64,000 nucleotides of DNA from the NCBI GenBank assembly GCA_963665015.2, contig CAXXSY010000004.1, positions 806,001-870,000 of the forward strand. Reading direction: 5' to 3'. Positions 59,450-64,000 of the stretch are shown here, one piece after another (within the stretch, counting starts at the first letter, position 1; each line of letters opens with the position of its first letter). Below the pieces are notes generated by a model, which saw nothing but the letters and a program-made list of their open reading frames with translations, searched no databases and was not told where the DNA came from. Both the position numbers and the translations under genes were made by a program. This DNA comes from G963662655 sp963665015. Its GTDB lineage: Bacteria > Cloacimonadota > Cloacimonadia > Cloacimonadales > JAIOQZ01.

Positions 59450-59975
59450 CTTCCAATACCTCCTCCGGTATCAGTTTTTCGAGTTTTCTGAGCGCCCGGT
59501 GAAGATTCACCCGGAGCGTATTCTCTTTCTTCCCGACGATTTCGGCGATTTCCGAAAAGCTGCGTTTCTCGAAGAACCGGAAGTAGATCAGGTCCTGATC
59601 CTTCTGCGGCAACTCCTTGATGTACTGGTGCACGAATTCGTAAGAGAAATACTCTTCCTCTTCCTTGAAGATATCCACCTCGTCGAATACCTGCTGCTCG
59701 ATCTTCTTCTGCCGCTTCTCTTTCCGGAAGTAGTTGCTGATCTCGCTGATCGCGATCCGGTAGAGCCAGGCGGAGAACGGGATCGAACGCCAGCGGAACA
59801 TGTGCAGTTTGCTCATCGCCTTGTAAAACACGTTCGACACAATTTCCTCGGCGATGTCGCGGTTGCTGACCCGTACGATCACAAACCGGAATATCGCCGG
59901 AAAATACTCCTCGTATAGCTTGTCAAAATACCTGATGTCCGATTTGGCCTTCAGGATTTGATCCTTGTCCATCAT
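59427..59975 (-). CDS. ECF-type RNA polymerase sigma factor
   Basis: The 182-residue protein shows sigma region 2 (FDKLYEEYFPAIFRFVIVRV and EIVSNVFYKAMSKL) and region 4 (LPQKDQDLIYFRFFEKRSFSEIAEIVGKKENTLRVNLHRAL), typical of sigma-E-like regulators of envelope or stress genes. Start chosen at the ATG at 59975 because AGAGG lies five bases upstream; the next codon is also ATG. It overlaps the downstream membrane protein by 23 bases. Confidence 0.93.
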   Translation of the reverse strand: MMDKDQILKAKSDIRYFDKLYEEYFPAIFRFVIVRVSNRDIAEEIVSNVFYKAMSKLHMFRWRSIPFSAWLYRIAISEISNYFRKEKRQKKIEQQVFDEVDIFKEEEEYFSYEFVHQYIKELPQKDQDLIYFRFFEKRSFSEIAEIVGKKENTLRVNLHRALRKLEKLIPEEVLEDVYKKVS

Positions 59976-60025
59976 AATCACCTCTCGCTATTCATAACGC
60001 GATCCCTTCACGCAGGTTTCACAAA

Positions 60026-60054
60026 AAAATACTCTCGATCCGTAAAAACGTCAA
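60026..60054 (-). promoter_or_regulatory. Promoter of the sigma-factor gene
   Basis: On the minus strand TTGACG (60054-60049) and TATTTT (60031-60026) are 17 bases apart, about 50 bases before the ATG at 59975. Confidence 0.5.
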
Positions 60055-60139
60055 GATACCGTTTCACAAGCAATTCGCTTTCCGAAAAATCTCTGGACGG
60101 CATTTTCCTGTCGAGCAATTTCGGACTCGGGAGGACAGA

Positions 60140-60667
60140 ATGAAACGAATCGTCGTCGTGGGCACGAGCTGCTCGGGCAAGACAACCTTCTCCGCGAAAC
60201 TGGCACAGTGTCTCGGGATCAGGCACGTCGAGCTGGACAGTCTCTACTGGATGAAGGACTGGCAAGAGAGGCCGATCGACGATTTCAGAAGGTTCGTGCA
60301 GCAGGAAGCCGAGCGCGATACGTGGGTCATCGAAGGCAACTACCGCAAGGTGCGCGACATCCTCTGGAATCGGGCCGACACCCTCGTTTGGCTGAACTAC
60401 CCGTTCCACCTGATTTTCTACCGCGCGATCAGCCGGACGCTCCGCAGGATCATCTATAAAGAAGAGGTTTGCGGCGGTAACACGGAGACGTTCTTCGCCT
60501 CCTTCCTCAGCTCCGATTCGATCATCGCCTGGGTGCTGAAGACCCACTGGAAGCGCAGGAGGGAGTACTCGATTTTGATGACGTCGAGCGAATATCCCAA
60601 CATGAAGAAGATCGAGATCGGTTCGCCGGGGGAGGCGAAAAGGATGCTTGACAGGTTGAAACCATGA
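60140..60667 (+). CDS. P-loop kinase-like protein (topology-modulation/FlaR type)
   Basis: The 175-residue protein has the Walker A VVGTSCSGKTT and the segment RHVELDSLYWMKDWQERP, typical of adenylate-kinase-like 'DNA topology modulation' (FlaR) proteins. The lid region and RRIIYKEE are in line with small nucleotide kinases of unknown substrate. GGGAGG lies six bases before the ATG. It diverges from the sigma gene and precedes the restriction-modification genes, without obvious connection. Confidence 0.85.
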   Translation: MKRIVVVGTSCSGKTTFSAKLAQCLGIRHVELDSLYWMKDWQERPIDDFRRFVQQEAERDTWVIEGNYRKVRDILWNRADTLVWLNYPFHLIFYRAISRTLRRIIYKEEVCGGNTETFFASFLSSDSIIAWVLKTHWKRRREYSILMTSSEYPNMKKIEIGSPGEAKRMLDRLKP

Positions 60668-60728
60668 TTGAAGATGATCTTGAGAATGTAATTTCTTTAT
60701 AATACAATGTTAATCAGGAGTTTTTTCA

Positions 60729-61691
60729 ATGTTGACCGAGAATAACAGGATAGCCGATCACTTCGATGCAAAAGAATCGATCGTGTTGTATCATGGCAAT
60801 TGCCTTGAATTACTGAATACAATACCGGATCACGCAATACAGTTGGTCGTAACTTCTCCTCCCTATAACATCGGTAAGGAATATGAGAAAAAACTCGATC
60901 TCGACACGTATATAACCCAACAAGCGGAAGTGATTCGTGAATGCGTGAGAGTATTGAATCCGCAAGGTAGTATCTGCTGGCAGGTTGGCAATTACGTCAA
61001 CAGTGGAGAGATCATTCCACTGGATACCGTTCTTTATCCCGTATTTCATGAGTTGGGTCTCGTACTCAGAAATCGTATCATCTGGTCTTTTGAGCATGGT
61101 TTGCATTGCTCGAACCGGTTTTCCGGCAGGTATGAGACGATTCTATGGTTCACGCGCGACACAAAGGATTATGTGTTCAATCTCGATCCTGTTCGTGTGC
61201 CGCAAAAATACCCGGCGAAGAAGTATTTCAAGGGACCCAAAGCGGGGCAGTATTCGTGCAACCCGCTTGGAAAGAACCCGGGTGATGTATGGGATATCCC
61301 GAATGTAAAAAGCAATCATGTTGAAAAGACGGCGCACCCGTGTCAATTCCCAGTCGAAATGATCGAACGACTTGTCCTTTCCATGAGCAATGAAAACGAT
61401 TGGATACTGGATCCGTTTGCCGGTACCGGTACTTCGATTATTGCTGCCGTGAAAAACGATCGAAGGGGAATAGGGGCGGATACGGAAGAGAGCTATATTG
61501 ATATTGCAAAGGAACGTATTGCCCGCCTTCAGGATGGAACCTTGAAAACACGACCGATGTACAAGCCGAAATACGATCCCAAATCACAGAATAACAAACT
61601 GGCGATATCACCATGGAAAAAAGAAGACAAGCAAACACAACAGCTAATGATTTTCGAGAATCGGGAGAATGTTAAATATGAAAATCTTTGA
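60729..61691 (+). CDS. DNA methyltransferase of a type II restriction-modification system (beta class)
   Basis: The 320-residue protein has the catalytic motif IV TSPPYNIG near residue 45 and SAM-binding motif I DPFAGTGTS near residue 227. This order, IV before I, defines the beta class of amino-methyltransferases (N6-adenine or N4-cytosine); SPPY is typical of N4-cytosine enzymes. AGGAG lies eight bases before the ATG. The downstream gene overlaps by 14 bases and encodes a BglII/BstYI-like nuclease, so it should protect an RGATCY-type site. Lower GC than the flanking genes suggests acquisition. Confidence 0.93.
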   Translation: MLTENNRIADHFDAKESIVLYHGNCLELLNTIPDHAIQLVVTSPPYNIGKEYEKKLDLDTYITQQAEVIRECVRVLNPQGSICWQVGNYVNSGEIIPLDTVLYPVFHELGLVLRNRIIWSFEHGLHCSNRFSGRYETILWFTRDTKDYVFNLDPVRVPQKYPAKKYFKGPKAGQYSCNPLGKNPGDVWDIPNVKSNHVEKTAHPCQFPVEMIERLVLSMSNENDWILDPFAGTGTSIIAAVKNDRRGIGADTEESYIDIAKERIARLQDGTLKTRPMYKPKYDPKSQNNKLAISPWKKEDKQTQQLMIFENRENVKYENL

Positions 61692-62289
61692 GACGTATTC
61701 GCACCTGAATGGACTTGAATTCCTGCTGGTTCACAAAAAGAAACTGTGGGAAGAGATCATTTCCGTTGTCGAGAGAATTGACGCGTTGGATTACAAGACA
61801 AAAATCTCGAAGGAAAAAACGAAAAAAGGGGAAATACTTTTCAGCCCCATTGAATTGAACAAGGCATTTAAAGAAGAACTCGAATCTCGTTGCTGGCTGG
61901 AAAGCCGTGTTAGTTATTGGGTTACGGATGACGAGAAACTTATTCGAAGAACGCTTCCCATGCAGGCATGCGATCAGAAAACCGAGATCGAAAAAGCCGG
62001 TAAGATACCCATATTCAGCTACAACCAGACAGATTTTATTAAAGAACGCGTTGCGATCGAGGTTCAGTTCGGAAAGTACGCGTTTGTTACGTATGACCTT
62101 TTTGTGAAGCATCTGGCCTTCTATATTGGTGATCAGATCGATGTCGGGATCGAAATCGTACCGATGAAATCTCTTCAAAATGAGATGAGTTCAGGCATAT
62201 CCTATTACGAGGGCGAATTGTACAACGTCGTTCGGCAGGGTCGAGGTGTTCCATCCGTCCCGCTGGTCCTGATTGGTATCGATGCCTGA
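61678..62289 (+). CDS. Type II restriction endonuclease of the BglII/BstYI family
   Basis: The 203-residue protein carries an acidic active site with Asp119, Glu128 and Gln130 in DFIKERVAIEVQFGKYAF. The spacing D-x8-E-x-Q equals that of BglII (Asp84, Glu93, Gln95, from memory). The following FVTYDLFVKH and GIEIVPMKSLQNEMSSGI segments suit the family. BglII cuts AGATCT and BstYI cuts RGATCY, so a GATC-centred target is likely. The ATG at 61678 lies inside the methyltransferase end. Its own stop overlaps the next gene's start. Confidence 0.85.
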   Translation: MKIFETYSHLNGLEFLLVHKKKLWEEIISVVERIDALDYKTKISKEKTKKGEILFSPIELNKAFKEELESRCWLESRVSYWVTDDEKLIRRTLPMQACDQKTEIEKAGKIPIFSYNQTDFIKERVAIEVQFGKYAFVTYDLFVKHLAFYIGDQIDVGIEIVPMKSLQNEMSSGISYYEGELYNVVRQGRGVPSVPLVLIGIDA

Positions 62290-63043
62290 GTATCGTGATC
62301 TCACGCCCGACAACATCGAGGACTACGGCGTCTGCGGCTACAAGGACGTGACGAAGCACAAGGAGCTGCGTAGCAAGATCGCGTGGTTCAAGAGGTATTA
62401 CCCGCTCGGGCTGCGCATCAAGGCGTTGATCGCTAAGGACGGCAGCTATCAGGGCATGATCGAGTACCTTCCGGGCGAGTACGCGCATCGACCGGTGGAT
62501 GCGGAGGGATACCTGTTCATACACTGCGTGTTCGTGGGCTTCAAGAAGGAGCACAAGGGCAGAGGTTACGCGACCGCAATGATCGAGGCTGTCATCCGCG
62601 AGGCGATGGACGCAGGCAAAAACGGCGTCGCGGTGGTTACGCGCAAGGGCTCGTTCATGATCGACGCGCCGATCTTCCTGAAGCTCGGATTCGAGGTCGC
62701 CGATCGGGCCAAACCGGATTTCCAGCTTCTCGTGAAGAGATTCCATCCGGATATCGCTGCGCCGCGCTTCAAGTCGATGAACAACCATTACGACCACGGT
62801 TTGACCATTCTGCGCTCGCCGCAATGCCCCTATACCGAGAAGAACGTGATGGAGATGATGCGGGTCGCGAAAGCGGATTTCAGACTCGATCCGCAGCTCA
62901 TCGATCTCGACGACCATAACGCTGCGCAGAAGTCTCCCTGTCCGTTCGGTACGTTCTGCATCGTTCACGAGGGGGAGGTTGTCGCGCACCATCCCATCAG
63001 TCGCAAGCGTTTCGAGAACATCATGACCAAGAGGATGACGTGA
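62282..63043 (+). CDS. GNAT-family acetyltransferase with YoaP-like C-terminus
   Basis: The 253-residue protein has a GNAT domain (about 40-145) with the acetyl-CoA motif HKGRGYATAMIEAVIREA and a C-terminal extension rich in CPYTEKN and DDHNAAQKSPCPFG, like YoaP-type proteins. The thioredoxin-like end may bind a cofactor or thiol. It starts with ATG at 62282 within the end of the nuclease gene, and base composition returns to the genome norm. Substrate unknown. Confidence 0.82.
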   Translation: MPEYRDLTPDNIEDYGVCGYKDVTKHKELRSKIAWFKRYYPLGLRIKALIAKDGSYQGMIEYLPGEYAHRPVDAEGYLFIHCVFVGFKKEHKGRGYATAMIEAVIREAMDAGKNGVAVVTRKGSFMIDAPIFLKLGFEVADRAKPDFQLLVKRFHPDIAAPRFKSMNNHYDHGLTILRSPQCPYTEKNVMEMMRVAKADFRLDPQLIDLDDHNAAQKSPCPFGTFCIVHEGEVVAHHPISRKRFENIMTKRMT

Positions 63044-63141
63044 AGCGCGTTGTCCTCAGAGATATCCGACCGCAAGACATCGACGACTACCGACGCTGGT
63101 TCACGGTTGAAACCGAGTGGATGAAGTGGGAAGATTATTGA
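63040..63141 (+). pseudogene. Truncated GNAT acetyltransferase relic
   Basis: A GTG start at 63040 opens a 33-codon frame reading RVVLRDIRPQDIDDYRRWFT then TEWMKWEDY and stops at 63141. This matches only the first strand and helix of a RimJ/AAC-type acetyltransferase (LRDIRPqDiDdyrrW...tEWmkWD), and the rest of the fold is absent. It overlaps the previous gene by four bases. Probably the stump of a decayed gene. Confidence 0.55.
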
Positions 63142-63210
63142 CAATTCACAATCGATCCGTATAGATGGTGCGGACTATCAACGGCTGGTTTTCCGGCGAA
63201 AGGAATGAAC

Positions 63211-63717
63211 ATGGATATTACGATCAGAAAAGAGACTCGAGCGGACTTTGAGGCGATCACAGACGTTACCACCAGGGCGTTCAATAACGTGCCCGTCAGC
63301 AGGTTGACAGAGCCCTATATCATCCGGGAGTTACGCAAGACGGGGGCGATGACTCTCTCGCTGGTGGCGGAGGTTGATAAAAAAGTCATCGGGCATATAG
63401 CCTTCTCGCCGGTGGAGATATCCGACGGTGCGAAGGATTGGTACGGACTGGGCCCGGTCTCGGTTTTGCCGGAATTGCAGAAACAGGGTATCGGCAAAGC
63501 GCTGATACACATCGGAATCGCCATGCTGAAAGAAACCGGCGCCAAGGGAATCGCGCTGGTCGGCGATCCGAGTTACTATACCAAGTTTGGATTCAAAAAT
63601 AATCCGCAACTGATTCACGAGGGCATCTCGCAGGAATATTTCATGGTGATGCCGCTCTCTGACGAGATTCCACAGGGCACGGTAACCTTCCATGAGGCAT
63701 ATCTGACGGAGGAATAG
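63211..63717 (+). CDS. GNAT-family N-acetyltransferase (YhbS-like)
   Basis: The 168-residue protein has the GNAT pattern ITIRKETRADFEAI, VIGHIAFSPVEI, LGPVSVLPELQKQGIGKALI (acetyl-CoA loop QxxGxG/A) and DPSYYTKFGF, which is typical of the YhbS subgroup. AAAGGA lies six bases before the ATG at 63211; an ATG at 63205 sits too close. Substrate unknown. Confidence 0.9.
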   Translation: MDITIRKETRADFEAITDVTTRAFNNVPVSRLTEPYIIRELRKTGAMTLSLVAEVDKKVIGHIAFSPVEISDGAKDWYGLGPVSVLPELQKQGIGKALIHIGIAMLKETGAKGIALVGDPSYYTKFGFKNNPQLIHEGISQEYFMVMPLSDEIPQGTVTFHEAYLTEE

Positions 63718-63762
63718 CTGCTTCATGCACCCCGCATAGAAGAAGCAAACATATCCGGTCAA

Positions 63763-63999
63763 CTAATCGGAAAAATCAATTGGCGTATCGATCATCAGAG
63801 CATCCCGGGTCTGGTACTCCAGGACGAAATCGTGATCGGCGAAATCCACCTCGTAGATCAGATTAACGTATTGCACGCCAAGAGGGTCGATGAAACGGCT
63901 GTTTTCTTTCTCGATGTATTGAAGATAAATCGTGCAAAATGGGCTTGGCTCGTATAGCTTCTCTCCGGAGCGAATTGAGAAATGATTTGCCAGAAGCGG
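63763..63999 (-). CDS. C-terminal part of an unknown protein (runs off the right edge)
   Basis: A minus-strand frame of 78 codons is open from the window edge to a TAG at 63765..63763. It reads PLLANHFSIRSGEKLYEPSP, then FCTIYLQYIEKENSRF and GVQYVNLIYEVDF, ending in DALMIDTPIDFSD. It has regular alternating hydrophobic residues like a beta-rich domain. No family is recognised. The gene converges on the GNAT gene with about 45 bases between stops. Confidence 0.6.
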   Translation of the reverse strand, partial: PLLANHFSIRSGEKLYEPSPFCTIYLQYIEKENSRFIDPLGVQYVNLIYEVDFADHDFVLEYQTRDALMIDTPIDFSD

Positions 64000-64000
64000 T

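Noticed and set aside
60008..60547. Minus-strand frame of 179 codons opposite the small kinase gene.
   Set aside because: The plus-strand gene has a Walker A motif and a proper ribosome-binding site; the antisense product matches nothing.

Overview
The window reads as a chromosomal segment from a Gram-negative, anaerobic, amino-acid-fermenting bacterium of the FCB superphylum. Evidence: a PorV-like outer-membrane barrel beside an M6 protease with a type IX secretion (T9SS) sorting tail, three DUF5683 proteins, lipoprotein maturation (Lgt), a Wza-like exporter, MutL, an ALDH7-type dehydrogenase and a tungsten/molybdopterin aldehyde oxidoreductase system. Cloacimonadota or Delongbacteria-type relatives fit best, but this is inferred from gene content and no phylogeny was run. 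Most genes look GC-rich. The stretch at about 4.7-7.1 kb and the restriction-modification pair at about 60.7-62.3 kb look visibly more AT-rich and were probably acquired.

Layout. 0-2.9 kb: a partial membrane-anchored protein, DUF3467, coaD and an Xaa-Pro aminopeptidase (minus strand). 3.2-7.1 kb: an IS4-family element, an atypical Asp/Glu racemase, a gene relic and a metallo-beta-lactamase-fold hydrolase. 7.2-13.9 kb: three coupled DUF5683 genes, then a T9SS cargo protease and its PorV-like partner. 14.0-17.4 kb: tRNA-Leu, a histidine kinase and two response regulators. 18.1-24.5 kb: the most striking locus, in which an aldehyde:ferredoxin oxidoreductase (AOR) is split between two polypeptides and fused to NuoE-like and NuoG-like modules around a NuoF-like flavoprotein, followed by ThiF/MoeB-like and MoaD/ThiS-like genes. 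This looks like an electron-bifurcating, NAD-linked tungsten AOR built on the HydABC plan. 24.7-26.2 kb: an ALDH7-type dehydrogenase. 27.4-41.0 kb: a nearly unbroken minus-strand run containing MutL and partners, ComF, purQ, purS, pssA, a Psd-like protein, purB, a LolA-like lipoprotein, lgt, etfB, a sugar aminotransferase, a Wza-like exporter and a sugar epimerase. 41.2-53.9 kb: DUF2461, a flavin-binding protein, a hydrolase, mutS, a SPOR/TPR protein, U32 peptidase, rho, a sodium symporter and several unknowns. 54.8-57.6 kb: DUF134, DUF5320, two ferredoxin-ParA ATPases and a NifX-like protein. 57.9-60 kb: a PDZ protein and an ECF sigma/anti-sigma pair. 60.1-64 kb: a small kinase, a BglII/BstYI-like restriction-modification pair and GNAT acetyltransferases.

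Most larger intergenic gaps (17.4-18.0, 26.3-26.6, 43.2-43.7, 53.98-54.8 and 57.7-57.9 kb) hold a mosaic of short palindromic modules in a recurring order. One module occurs four times. It has conserved flanks around a long hairpin whose stem sequence differs between copies while base pairing is kept. The A-C mismatches on the plus strand would all be G-U pairs in a minus-strand transcript, which suggests a structured RNA or single-stranded DNA element. The split AOR and this hairpin family are the two leads most worth following.
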